Below, piece after piece: positions 1 through 12,300 of a stretch of DNA of 33,539 bases. Source of the stretch: Pseudomonadales bacterium (GTDB lineage: Bacteria; Pseudomonadota; Gammaproteobacteria; Pseudomonadales; Azotimanducaceae). Both the position numbers and the translations under genes were made by a program. The stretch covers positions 1 through 33,539 of the forward strand of contig JAQWWC010000036.1 in assembly GCA_029249645.1 (NCBI GenBank), written 5' to 3'. Position 1 is the first letter of the stretch. Each line of letters starts with the position of its first letter. The notes beneath the pieces are model-generated. The model was not told where the DNA came from, made no database searches, and was given only the letters and a program-made list of their open reading frames with translations.

Positions 1-15
1 CGTGAGGTTGAAGGC

Positions 16-31
16 TTGTAACGCGTTACAA
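16..31. promoter_or_regulatory. 16-bp perfect palindrome, possible operator
   Basis: TTGTAACGCGTTACAA is identical to its reverse complement over all 16 bases. Perfect dyads of this length with a central CG are typical of binding sites for dimeric repressors such as LacI-type regulators; the regulator here is unknown. It lies about 350 bases before the adhesin start and overlaps the stop of a possible upstream gene. Two shorter palindromes follow: a 10-base one at 39-48 and an 8-base GCGATCGC at 50-57. There is no T-tract, so a terminator is unlikely. Confidence 0.4.
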
Positions 32-356
32 CGTCTGTTGATCGATCATGCGATCGCGAGGGTGGCTTGGCCCCGTCTTTGTTTGGTCATTATGGCCGTT
101 AAGGATGCTTATAAGCTGCGCGCGTGGTTGAAATCGGTTGGGATAAATTAATTTGTTTTTATGGGTCATGGGGAGTTAAATAACAAAGTGACAGCAATTG
201 TTTGTAGTAGCAAAACCCCAGAGTCGACTTGGCGCGGTTTTGTGAAACGATTCCTTGCGTCGATGCTTGAAGTTTGGAGTTGGTTTAAGAAAAAGGGTCA
301 GGAAAGAGACCCTGCAGCACCATGGATTGAGGTGTTTCACCGAGTGTAAAAAAGGC

Positions 357-362
357 TATAAA
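357..362 (+). promoter_or_regulatory. Possible -10 box for the adhesin gene
   Basis: TATAAA matches the sigma-70 -10 consensus at five of six positions. A start of transcription near 369 would leave a very short leader holding only the GAGG at 374-377 and the GTG at 384. No good -35 hexamer lies 16-18 bases upstream, so an activator would be needed, or the match is chance. The same bases form the loop of a small hairpin (AAGGC 352-356 with GCCTT 364-368). Confidence 0.28.
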
Positions 363-373
363 TGCCTTGAATT

Positions 374-377
374 GAGG
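374..377 (+). promoter_or_regulatory. Shine-Dalgarno site that decides the adhesin start (GTG 384)
   Basis: GAGG ends six bases before GTG at 384, normal ribosome spacing. Neither the in-frame ATG at 255 nor the one at 414 has a comparable purine-rich site. The codons between 255 and 383 are rich in Arg, Lys and Cys, and they hold the only cysteines found in the frame, quite unlike the acidic, cysteine-free protein that follows. Confidence 0.55.
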
Positions 378-383
378 CCAGCC

Positions 384-3300
384 GTGTTACCGAAAGAGTC
401 GACATCAAGCCGCATGCAAACTTCTGAAGTAGACGTTGATTCAGTGCAATCTGGCGCCCTCGAACATCTCTTACCCGATGCGTCTTTTTTGCTCTACGGC
501 GTCTTTGCGCAGTCTGGTTTCGACCTCGAAATCACTAATCCAGATGGCATCGCCCACGTTGTGCCGGATTATTTCAGTTTTCCAACACCGCCGAATTTAA
601 TGATCGAAAGCGGCGCTGGGCTATCGCCCGCTATGGTCAAAAGTTTGTTCCCGCGTGCGTTTGGTCAAGACGTGCTGTTTGCAGGCCCTGCCCCCTCGGG
701 TTCTGCACTGGTTGAAATCGGTTCGGTCAAGCTGGTGGTGGGCACGGTTACCGTACGGCATGCCGATGGAAGCCAAGAAACGGTTATTAAAGGTGCCATT
801 CTGTATCAAGGCGATGTGCTTGTGACGGGCGCTGGCAGTTTTATTAAGGCTGAAATGCGCGATGGCACCAAATTTCAACTGGGCCAAAATGGTGAAGCTG
901 CATTAGATAAGTATGAGTTTGATGAAGCCGCCGATGTTGGGCGATTCGAAGCCACCGTTCGGGTTGGCGGTTTTTACTATAAGAGTGGCAAGATCGGAGA
1001 GTTGCCCAGCGCATCGGCTCAAGCCCATACCCAGCTCAACACGCCAACATCCATCATCGGCGTGCGCGGTAGTGAACTTGAAGGCGTGGTAGACCAAAGC
1101 GGCGAAACGGTTGTTGTGCACCGTTCAGGGGTCCTCGAGATTACAGATATCAATGGCGAAAATGCTGTTACCTTGGATACGCCAGGTAACACGGCTGTCG
1201 TGGTGCTCAATGGTCAGCCCGCATTTACGACTGAGCCCTCCCAGCAGGCCCAGCAGGCCCTGCAACAATCGTTACCACCGCCGGATGGCAGTACGGCTGA
1301 AGATGAGGCGGTAGAGGCAGATGCGGAAGAGGAGGTAGTAGAAGAAGCGGTAGCCGAGGCTGAGGAGGCCGTTGAAGAAAGCACAGAAGAGGAAGTTTTA
1401 GAGGAGGTCCTCGAAGAGGTCGTCGAAGAGGTGGAGGAAGCCGAGGAAGCCGAGTTAGATGAATCGGATGATGCGGAAGAGGAAGCGGAAGAAAACAGCG
1501 ATGAGGAAGATTTAGACAGTCTCGGCGTTGATGAATCGGGTGTTGATAGTCAGGGCGATGCCGAGAGCGCGGAAGACGGATCCCGTAATGAAGGTGAGGT
1601 TGAGGTTGTTGAGACGGGCGATGATGAGGCGTTATCTACTTCTACAAACCCTGACACGAGCGTGGAATCAGCAACCGATGACTTGGATACCACCCTTGAG
1701 ACGTTACAGAGTCAAGATAGTAATGTTGAAGGTCAAGATTCAGGCGACCTACAAACGCTTGATGTCGCCTCGTCTAACGTAGAAGAGTCTGTCTTTGAGG
1801 TAGAAGATGTCGCGGCTGAGGAGCCTCAGGAAGTGATTGCGCCGGATAATCCGCCTCAGGCCCTGGCAGATGAGATAACGGTGGTCGCGGGCAATGCAAT
1901 AGATGTAACGGATCAATTGCTTGGCAACGATTCAGACCCCGATTTCGGGCAAGTGCTGGTCATTGTTTCAGTCAACAGTACGCGACCGGATGCTGTGACT
2001 TTGGTAGACGGCCGGGTGCAATTTCAGCCCGATGAAAGCCTATTGCAAAGTCTTGGCGCGGGTGAATCGACAACGGAAACCTTGTCCTACACGTTAGAGT
2101 CTGGGAACTCAAGGGCCGACGCGGACGTCGTGATTGTGTATCAGGGTAGTAATGATGCACCGATTGCCAACAATGATGTTGCCGAAACTGACGAAGATGC
2201 GCCGCTCGTGCTAACTGTAGTTTCAAACGACAGTGATCCAGACCTGGCCGATACACTGGTGATTGCGTCGATTGACAGTAGCACCGCACTTGGTGTCGTT
2301 ACGATCGCAGAAGATGGGCAATCACTATTGTATGAGCCCTCTCAATCCTTGAGTGAAGGCTCGATTGATGACGTTTTTAGCTACACGATAAGTGATGGCA
2401 CTACGACCGCGACGGCAACTGTGACCGTGACCGTGACGGGCCTTAACGATCCACCTGTGCTGGTTTCAGATCCGACGGGATTTACGCTGGAGCTGACACC
2501 GGAGGCCGGTGAGATTTCGATACCGCTTGATGCGATTTTTTCAGACTCTGACCTTGGCAGTACGCTGACCGTGCTGGCTTTAGACACGGAGTTAACGCGA
2601 GGTTCAGTGCGCATCGGTTCGGTTTTATATGATCCAGGTGATGCTTTCGATTATTTGAAAGAAGGTGAGATCGGCATTGAGCAGTTTGGCATCACGGTGC
2701 AAGACGAGCTAGGTCAAACAGGACAAGGGGTTTTTTCGTTTCAAATCGAGGGCGTAAACGACGCGCCGGTTGCGGTGGGTAATACGAATGCGGTGCTTGA
2801 AAACGGTTCGATTGATCTTGCGTCGGCATCAAGCGTGTTGGGTGATGACACGGATGTTGATGGCGATGCGTTAACGATATCTTCAATCCGGACGGGCGAG
2901 ATAGCGGCAACGAATGGCGCGCAAGGCGCGGTAGGCAGCATTTTGGCTGGGACCTATGGCGTCTTAACCTTGAATGAGGACGGGCAGTACAGTTACGCGA
3001 CGACGGCCAGTGCAGTTGATGGCCTGGCGGCAGGGGTGACGGCGGTTGACGTGTTCACGTACACGGTCACGGACGGCGCGGAGAGCACGAGCGCGGAACT
3101 GCTCATTACGGTGACGGGTGTGAACGACGCGCCGGTTGCGGTGGGTAATACGAATGCGGTGCTTGAGAACGGCGAAATTGAACTGGTTGTGGACCAGAGT
3201 TTACTGCTGGATGACACAGATGTAGATGGTGGCGCCTTGTTGGTTTCCGGAATCCGTGCCGGTTCACTTGATGATCTGGGTACGAGTGGCTCGATTGGCG

Positions 3301-6300
3301 CACCTTTTAGCGGTGCGTACGGCACGTTGACCGTAAATGCCAACGGGAGTTACAGCTACACAGCAAATATTGCAAGTTCTGTGGCGACTGACGAGGTGGT
3401 GGAGGACGTGTTTACCTATACCGTATCAGATGGATCTTTAAGCTCGAGTGCAGAGCTTCGGATCGAAGTGACGGGGGTAAGTGACGGACCGTTAGCGATC
3501 GGTATTACCGATGCACTCCTTGAGAATGATGAGATTGAACGGGTTGTGGATACTGGCGTGCTTTCAAACCAGATTGAGGGTGACACGTTATTAATTGCAG
3601 GAATTCGAATCGGCACGTTATTGGAAAGCGGAGTAGAGGGTGCGATTGGAGAACCGCTTGTTGGCGTCTACGGCACTTTAACCCTTAATCAGAACGGCAG
3701 TTATAGCTATCTTGCGAATGTCGCTGACTCGTTATCTGCCGACGAGGTGGTGGAGGATGTTTTTACTTATACCGTGTCAGACGGATCTTTGACGTCGAGC
3801 GCTGAACTTCGGTTTACAGTCACCGGCCTAAATGATCGGCCGATCGCCGCAAGTAACCAGGATGCGGTGCTCGAAAATGGCACGCTTGAGTCGGCTGCTG
3901 ATAAAAATCTGTTGCTGGATGACGTTGATGTTGATGGTGATACGCTTTCAGTGTCTGCGCTGCGATCTGGCTCGATAACAGGGACTGGATCGAGTGGTAC
4001 GCTTGGGGAAAGTCTTACGGGTCTCTATGGCTCCCTAACACTCGATGCTGATGGTAGTTATCGTTACACGGCTAATGCAGCAGAGGCATTGGCATCGGGT
4101 GAGGAAGTTGAGGATGTTTTTTCTTATACAGTGTCTGATGGAACTTTAAACTCGAGTGCTGAGCTTCGAATTTCGGTAACGGGCGTAAATGACCCGCCAG
4201 TTGCTACTGATAATGTCGATACAGTCCCTGAGAACGGCGAGATTGCGTCAGTTGTTGATAAGAGCCTGCTGTCAAACGATGAAGATGTTGATGGGGACGT
4301 TTTATCTGTCACGGCGATACGCGCAGGAGCGCTAGATGAGGATGGCGCAAGTGGTACGATTGGCGTTGCTCTGACAGGAGCCTATGGCACGCTAACGCTA
4401 AATGCGAATGGTAGTTACAGTTATGTTGCGAATGCGGCCGATTCATTGGCTGCTGATATTGTGGTGGAGGATGTCTTTGCCTACACGGTATCAGATGGCG
4501 CTGCAACGTCGATTGCAGAACTTCGCATCACCGTCACCGGGGCGAATGATGGGCCGGTTGCTGTAAATAATACTGACTCCGTTTTCGAAAACGGTGAGAT
4601 TGCCTCAGATGCCGGCAAGAGTTTACTTTTGAATGATGCTGACATTGATAGTGACACGTTAACCGTGGTGGCGGTGTATTCTGGCACTTCAAACAATGTC
4701 GGAACCACCGGTGCGGTTGGCACGGGGCTAGTCGGTGACTATGGCACGTTAACCTTGGATGCCGATGGTATTTATAGCTATGCCGCAAATGCGAGCGCGA
4801 CTGAGGCATTGGCTGCGGGCACTGTGGTTGAGGATGTGTTCACCTATACCGTGTCCGATGGACTAGTAGAATCGAGTGCGCAAATTCGAATTTCGGTGAC
4901 AGGGGTAAATGACGCGCCGGTGGCGGTCGCCGATCAGGTGAACGCAATTCAGGGCCAATCTGCCGTCGATATTAATGTTTTGATTAATGATCAAGATGTT
5001 GACGGCGATGCGCTGAGCTTGACCTTGGTCGGTGCGAGCGCGGGCGGCACGGTGATCGTGAACGAAGATCAGACACTCAGCTATACGCCCCTGCCCAGTT
5101 TCTCAGGCGAAGAGTTGATTACCTATAGCATCAGTGACGGTAATGGCGGGTCTGCAACGGTTCAATTAGCGGTTGCAGTATCGGCTTCAGAAATGGGTCC
5201 GATCGCACTGAACGATGTCGCGAGTATTGAAGAAGACACGCTTTTATTAAACTTCGATGTACTGGCCAATGATAGTGCTCCCGTTGGAGAGACATTGACA
5301 CTGACCTCCGCCACCTCCGAGTCTGCGGCAACAATCACGATTAATGAAGATGGCACGTTGAGTTATCAAGGACCTTCTGATTTTTATGGCTCTGATATTG
5401 TTTCGTATTCGATTCAAGATAGCCAAGGGCGCGTATCTCAGGCCGCTGTTGAGATCACGATCACACCCGTAAACGATGACCCAATTGCAAGCAGTAATGT
5501 AGATGCCATTGCCGAGAATGGGCTCATTGAGTTCGAAGAAGATAAGAGCCTGCTTTCAGATGACTTAGACGTCGATGGCGATACGCTCGCGGTGTCGGCC
5601 ATCCGCGCTGGCGCGTCATCAGAGCAGGGCGCGAATGGCGCGGTCGGAGAAAGTCTGGTTGGTGCCTATGGCACCTTAACGCTAAATGCTAATGGCAATT
5701 ATAGCTATGCTGCGAATGCGGGCGCGGTCGAGGACTTGTCGGCTGGGACAGTGGTTGAGGACGTCTTTACGTACACTGTTTCGGATGGCGCTTTAAGTTC
5801 GAATGCAGAATTACGTATTTCTGTAACGGGTGTCAACGACGCACCAATCGCGGTTACGAATGTTGAAGCAGTGGCTGAGGATGAACTGATTGCTGATAAA
5901 AATTTGCTCATCGATGATAGCGATATCGATGATGATGCCCTGTCAGTATCGGCTGTGCGCTCCGGCGCATTAAATGCCACTGGTACAACCGGCACCATTG
6001 GTTCAGCGCTTTCTGGCACCTATGGCACGTTAACGCTGAATGCTAACGGCAGTTATAGCTATGCGGCCAATATGGCAGATTCACTGTCCTCGGGTGAGAT
6101 TGCAGAGGATGTATTTTCTTATACAGTGTCTGATGGATCTTTAAACTCGAGTGCTGAGCTTCGAATCACGGTAACCGGCGTAAATGATCCGCCAGTTGCT
6201 ATTGATAATGTCGATACAGTCCCTGAGAACGGCGAGATTGCGCCAGTAGTAGATAAGAGCATGCTGTCAAACGATGAAGATGTTGATGGGGATGTCTTAT

Positions 6301-9300
6301 CTGTCACGGCGATACGCGCAGGGGCTCTAGATGAGGAGGGCGCAAGTGGTACGATTGGCGTTGCGCTGACAGGAGCCTATGGCACGCTAACGCTAAATGC
6401 GAATGGTAGTTACAGTTATGACGCGAATGCGAGCGCGGTTGAAGCGTTGGCTACGGGTTCGACTGTTGAAGATGTGTTCACGTACACCGTGTCCGATGGG
6501 TCTTTAACCTCAAGCGCGGAGCTTCGAGTAACCGTCATTGGCGCGAACGATCGACCCGTTGCCGTCAGCAATGTTGATTCCGTTGTTGAAAACGGCGTGA
6601 TCAGCGAAGTCGCGGGCATTAACCTGCTTTTGAATGATGCGGATATAGATGGTGATACCTTGGTGGTCTCCGCCGTTCGAGCTGGCGAGATCGCGCAGAT
6701 TGGTACAAGCGGAACAATTGGCGAAGGCCTTACCGGCGCTTATGGCACATTAATTCTGAATGCTGATGGGACCTACCGCTATACCGCCAATTCGAATGCA
6801 GTTGAGGCGCTGGCTGCGGGAACAGTGGATGAAGATGTGTTTACTTACAGCGTCTCAGATGGGGCTTTAACCGCCAGTGCAGAGCTTCGGATAACCGTCA
6901 CTGGGGTGAACGATCCGGCGGACCTTAGTGTCACGGCATTGGATGCATCCGTTACGCGCAATGCCACGTTTGATGGTTCGGCCAGTGGCCAGATTACCCT
7001 TACAGATGCTGATCTGGGAGAAGCATCAATTGCTTCAGCCACGGCATTTTTTGGAGTTGTTACTGTTGCAGAGGATGGCGGTTGGGTTTACGACCTTGAC
7101 GATACCAACGACGCGGTTCTGGCGCTCGATGAAAATCTGGCTGAGACATTGGTTGATACGATTACGTTCACGAGTGTTGACGGCAGTGAAGTGAGTCTAG
7201 ACGTTTCGATTTTTACGGCGAACTTGCCCGCGACCCTCACGCTCACCCTAGATAATCCAAGCGGTTTAGCGCTGACAGCCGGGGATTTGGCCAATCAAAC
7301 GATCACCGGGCAAATTACGGTCACCGATAATGAAGGGGCCATTTTATTACCGATTACGGCCAATTATGGGGACGTGACCCAAGTTGGTGATGAATGGACG
7401 TATAGTCTTCAAAACGAATCGATCTCGGTGCAAGGCTTAGATGAAGGTGAGGTGGTCACCGACACTATTGTGTTTTTAACGGACGATGCACGGGACTTGA
7501 ATGCGGACACTGTAATTCTTGATGTGAGCGGCTCCATTGAAGGTCGTCAAACATTAACGGTAACAATTTCTGGGGTAAACGATGCCCCGGTTGTGACGCT
7601 TGCGGCGATAGAGACGGATCAATTTGATGATGAGATTATGGTCGGTAGCGCCGAAGGCGTATTGCGCTTCGCGATCGATCCTGACAATGCAGATGGTAGT
7701 GTTACTGATACGTTAACGGTGGTTGGGGCTCGTCAAGGCGGCTTATCGTCATCGTCATCGGTGGTAGCCGTAAATCAGCTTGTCTCAGGCAGTTATGGGA
7801 CGCTGACGGTACAAACCGACGGCAGTTATAGCTACTCTGCCGATAGCGGTGTTCAAGACTTAGCATTAGAAGATACAGATCTGATCGAAGACGTTTTCAC
7901 GGTTCAAGTCAGTGATGGCACGGAGACGGTTGAGGCTGAACTGCGTTTTAACATCGATAACGCGGCGCCCGTTGCGGTCAATGGCGCCCGGATGCACCAA
8001 GTGGTAACAACTGGCTCTAGTGGGTTACTGGTCAATTACGCAGACTTCGACGACCTCACCATCACTCTGAGTCAGGCTGATGCCTTACCCAGCGGCTTTG
8101 TGGTGACAACGCCGAGCAGTGCTATTGGTCGAGATTTGAGCGTTACGGGAAGCGCCGATACGTTGCCTGAATCCTCTGTGTTCTTCGGCAGTCTGACCAG
8201 CGTGGTGGGTGATTATCGATTGATCTCTTCGGTTAGCGACGGCGATAACCCGGTCGCAAGCGATCAATTCATTCTAAGTGTTCGCAGCCCCACGATATTA
8301 TCTAGCATTGACCAAGTTTATGAGTTCGTTTCTGGGGAGTCGGACTATGCAGCGGTATATCTAGATCCGGCTGAGAATCCTGGGATTCTCTCGGTTTATG
8401 CTTGGGCGCCTTCTGAGGCGGGTGATCGGCTCGCAGTCTTTGGCAATACCTCTATATCTGTTTATTCTGAAACTGGAACTGGAACAAACCTAACGCTCGA
8501 GGGTGCAGCTTTAGTTGATCTTAACAGCAGTCCAGGAGCTGATGTCTTAACGATAAGAGGCAGTGTCGCGGGCCTGAATTTTGCCGGGATATCGGCCATA
8601 GATACCTTGGTGAATCAATCTCTAATTTTAGCGAGCCCAGGTGCGAACCAGTTCCAACTTCAAAATGAAGGCATTGTTCAACTTACCTCCAGCGGGGTCG
8701 GGGATCGATATTCGTTTGAAGACGCCAGCGGCAACCCAATAACCTCGCCGATAGTCGGAATTGCTCAAAGTGATAGCGTGAGTTTTGGGGATACGGTTCA
8801 AACGGAGGCGGGTCAAATATTATTAACGCCGGATAATCAACCGGCTGCACCTTATTTGGTGTTGGCGAGTCTTATCACTGACGGCATAGTTGAGATAACC
8901 GGTTATAACCAGGTAAGCATCTCCCAACCTGCTGAGCTTGAGGTTTCTACGACCTCTGTCAACCCACTGTCCGGCAGTCTGATCCAAAGTGCATCAGGAA
9001 CGATTTCAATTTCATCTGGGGGGCAGATTACCACCGAGACGCTGTCCAATAGCGGGACCATTACGCTAACCAATAATAATTATGACGGTTTGATTTCCGG
9101 TGGCGCGGGATCTGCTGGACACCTGGCGGTCACTGGTACTTACACAGAAGCCGGCGTTTTGATTTCTCAAGTTTCAGATAGTTTTTACATCCCCGCAAGC
9201 GACCTAAACGAGCTCAGCGTGGTGGATATGGTGCTAACTGGCGAGATCAAGGCGAATGCTGATCTGTTATTTAGTAATGTGAGCCAGTCCCTAGATTGGC

Positions 9301-12300
9301 GTGCCGGCAGCATTACCTTGGCACCGAATGCGGATCTCATCATTGCCGGTGGCAGTGTGGTCCTTAGTGCTGAATCGACGATAATCGGTTATGGCGACCT
9401 TATGTTTGGTCAGGCATCGGCCTCGGTTGAATCAGATAGTACGATCGTTATCGATGGTGCTGTCTCCACCGCGCAATTTGATTCGGGCTTTAATTTTGAT
9501 TCGTCTCGAGTGACGATTGCCGCGTTAACCAACGCCGCGGCCGACACCTTGACCATTGCGAATCTGGATCAATGGACCCTTGATAACGAGGTGGTAAATA
9601 CCAATCTTCAGATTGCTGGCACCTTTGAGGTTAACGGCGGTCGTAGTGCCCTGAATGGCAGTACAATCATTGCGACCTCTGGGGTGATTCGGTTGAATGA
9701 GTCCCTTGGCGTCGACACGAACCTCATCGTCAGTCAAACATTAACCAATCTTGGCAATATTGAAATCAACCTGGACCCTCTAGCTTCAGGTGAGTTGATC
9801 TACAGCCCGTCGATTTCGATCAGCGGCGGGAGCTATTCTGCGGCTGCTGGGGAGATTACGATTGACACCTCGGCGGCCCATGGGCTGGCCACCGGCGATG
9901 TGATTAGGATGCGCTATGCCTTTCCAGAGGGTTACAACTACACGGGCGAAGTTACGGTAACGTCAACCACCAGCTTCTCCTTTGCAGCGGCAAGCGACCC
10001 GGGCGCCTTCCAAAGCGGCGGTTCTATCGATGATTTTAGCACCAGCCTGATACTTTCAGGCGGCTTCACCAACTCAGGCAGTTTGGTGGTCCAGGGTACA
10101 AAGCTCGAATCGGCTGACCAAACCCTCTATTCCGATGCGCGGGTTTTGATCGATGGTGATATTACGAACAGCGCCGGCGGCTCGCTAATTTTTCGAGAGG
10201 GCGACATTATGCTCGAGGGTAATCTCAGTAATGCTGGGATTTTAGCGGTTGATGGCGCCACTTCGGCAGGATCTACGAGCTATTCCGGCGCGAATGTAAC
10301 CTTAGATGGTGATCTGATTTTAGCAAGTACCAGTAACCTGCAGCTTGAAGTCACGACAAGCAGTGGATACTACTACGTGAATGGGCTTTACCTAGAAGCC
10401 GGCGCGATCGTTCGAGGAGTAGATGCAGACGCCTCCAATCTTGGCGGCCTAACGCTTAATTTTAACGACTCTTCTTTAGGCAGCAACTTTAGTAGCCAAG
10501 ATTCCAATACGCTCTCTCTTTTTTACGACAATGTTATTTCGGGCGCGAATTTTATTACGTTGACGACGGATTTAGCGGCGGGTTACGAGGCCGAAGTGCA
10601 AGCTACCGTGTCGAGCAGTGATTCGAGTGTTCAAACCATCTCGGTTGTGGTTTCTGATGATATGGAGTTTGAAAGTAGCGCAAGCGGCAGCTTTGGTGAG
10701 GGATCAACAGTTTGGGCGCGACAACCTTTGCTCGCAGACGTTGCGAGCGCAAGTTGGTCGGCAGGGGTTGCAACGCTCGTGACCAGTGCTGCCCATGGTT
10801 TGACGGATAATCAGACGGTCGATATTTATGGTGCTGAGAGCGGTGGTTATAATGCCTATAGCGTAGTGATTTCGGTTGTCGATGAGCGCACTCTAACCTA
10901 CAGCATTGCCTCAGACCCGGGGACCGATCCGGGAGACCTTCAGGTCACTGATTATTACGCCTCTAATGTTGCTATTGTGAGTGCTGATTGGTCCAGCATT
11001 GATTCAACGGTGACGGTGGTGACAGACGGCAAGCATGGTTTGGCAACCGGGCAAGTCGTCGATATTTTTGGGAGTGCGCCGACAACGTTTGATGTCTATT
11101 ATCAAACCGTCACAGTGGTCGATGCAACGACCTTTACGGTTTCTTTGGGGAGTGATCCAGGGACTTGGATATCGGGTGGCGCTATTGTGACGCAGTCGCC
11201 GACGATCAACGACGACGTGCGGATTGTTCATGCGTTAACGGTTGAGGCAGCCGAGACCGTCTCGTTGAATTCTTTTAGCTTAGAAAGCGAGACAACCTAC
11301 GGGAGCGCAACAACCACGACAACCGTTGGCACGTTATCGCTGGAGGGCGACTTCGATGCCACGGCTGAAACGACAACGTTGAATGTGGCGGATCAATCAA
11401 CGGTGGCCTACGGCAGCAGCTTGTACGTGGGTGGCGCCGAATCGACGAGTATTGACACTGTGAAGCTGGTCTTAGGTGGGGCCCTGATCGTTCATGGCGG
11501 GATCACTTTGGGTTCTGGCGCCGTCGTTGATTCAGGCGGTAACGGCAAAATAGTGATTAGCGAGATTGGTCAAGGCTTTATATGGGATTCGGCCGAGCTG
11601 AACCTTACGGTTGAAATTGAAGCGGGTGGCGGGCTGTCGCTCACGCCGTTGGACCCACAAGTCATCACAGGTTCGGGCCAGATCATCAACTCGGGCGTCA
11701 TTGAGGCGGGCGTTTATAACGGCATTTCGGTTGGGGTTGATATTGTTAACCACGGAGATCTGGAACTCCGGTTTGACAACACGTCAATTGGCGCCTTTGA
11801 CGTTGTCGCCGGCAGTGATACGACGATCGTCAGCGATGGTCGTTTGATCGCCTCAAGCGTAAGAAGCGGCAGCTTTAGCCTGAATGATAATACCTTGGAT
11901 GTGCGTGGCGGTGAGTTGGCAATATTTGTCAATTCTGAATTACCCGATACCTATGGTTTAACGCTCGTTGGCGGCAGCACGGCTGCAAGTCCTGGCCTTA
12001 TCAAATTGCAGGACACAGTGTTCAGCATACCCGGACGGGCCGTAACGATTTCTGCGGTAGAAACCAGCACCGCTGGAATATGGACGATTTCTTTTACGGT
12101 CAGTGAACCGATTTCGTATCTAGACTTGCCCGTCATTTTGGGCGGTACCCTTGGCAGCCTGAGTGATGCAACCAATAATATTGATGGCTCGGTCACATTT
12201 ACCGCTGAGGCCACTAAAGATCCCAGCGGCAATATGGTCATTACCCTCGCTGACAACGTCTCTGGCGAATACCTTGGCGGTGAACTCACGATCGATAGCG

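Larger units (their letters stand above)
1..383. other. Upstream region of the giant adhesin gene, no convincing complete gene
   Basis: The first 21 bases are open in frame 1 and end in TAA (reading R-E-V-E-G-L-stop), so they could be the tail of a gene lying mostly outside the window, but six codons prove nothing. A 16-base perfect palindrome overlaps that stop. The remainder is AT-richer non-coding sequence. A 62-codon ORF at 161-349 lacks a Shine-Dalgarno site and family resemblance and is not called. A possible -10 box and a Shine-Dalgarno site for the adhesin lie at 357-362 and 374-377. Confidence 0.6.

Noticed and set aside
161-349. 62-codon ORF before the adhesin
   Set aside because: No Shine-Dalgarno site, no recognisable family, and it overlaps the likely leader of the adhesin gene.
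384-1200. LapG-type cleavage site (dialanine-Gly motif) in the adhesin N-terminus
   Set aside because: No T/P-A-A-G motif was found; only EAAD and EAAL occur, so a LapA-like retention and release mechanism is not supported.
2769-6915. Periodic repeats as a CRISPR or satellite array
   Set aside because: The units of about 357 bases are in-frame protein domains with codon-level divergence, not short identical repeats with unique spacers.
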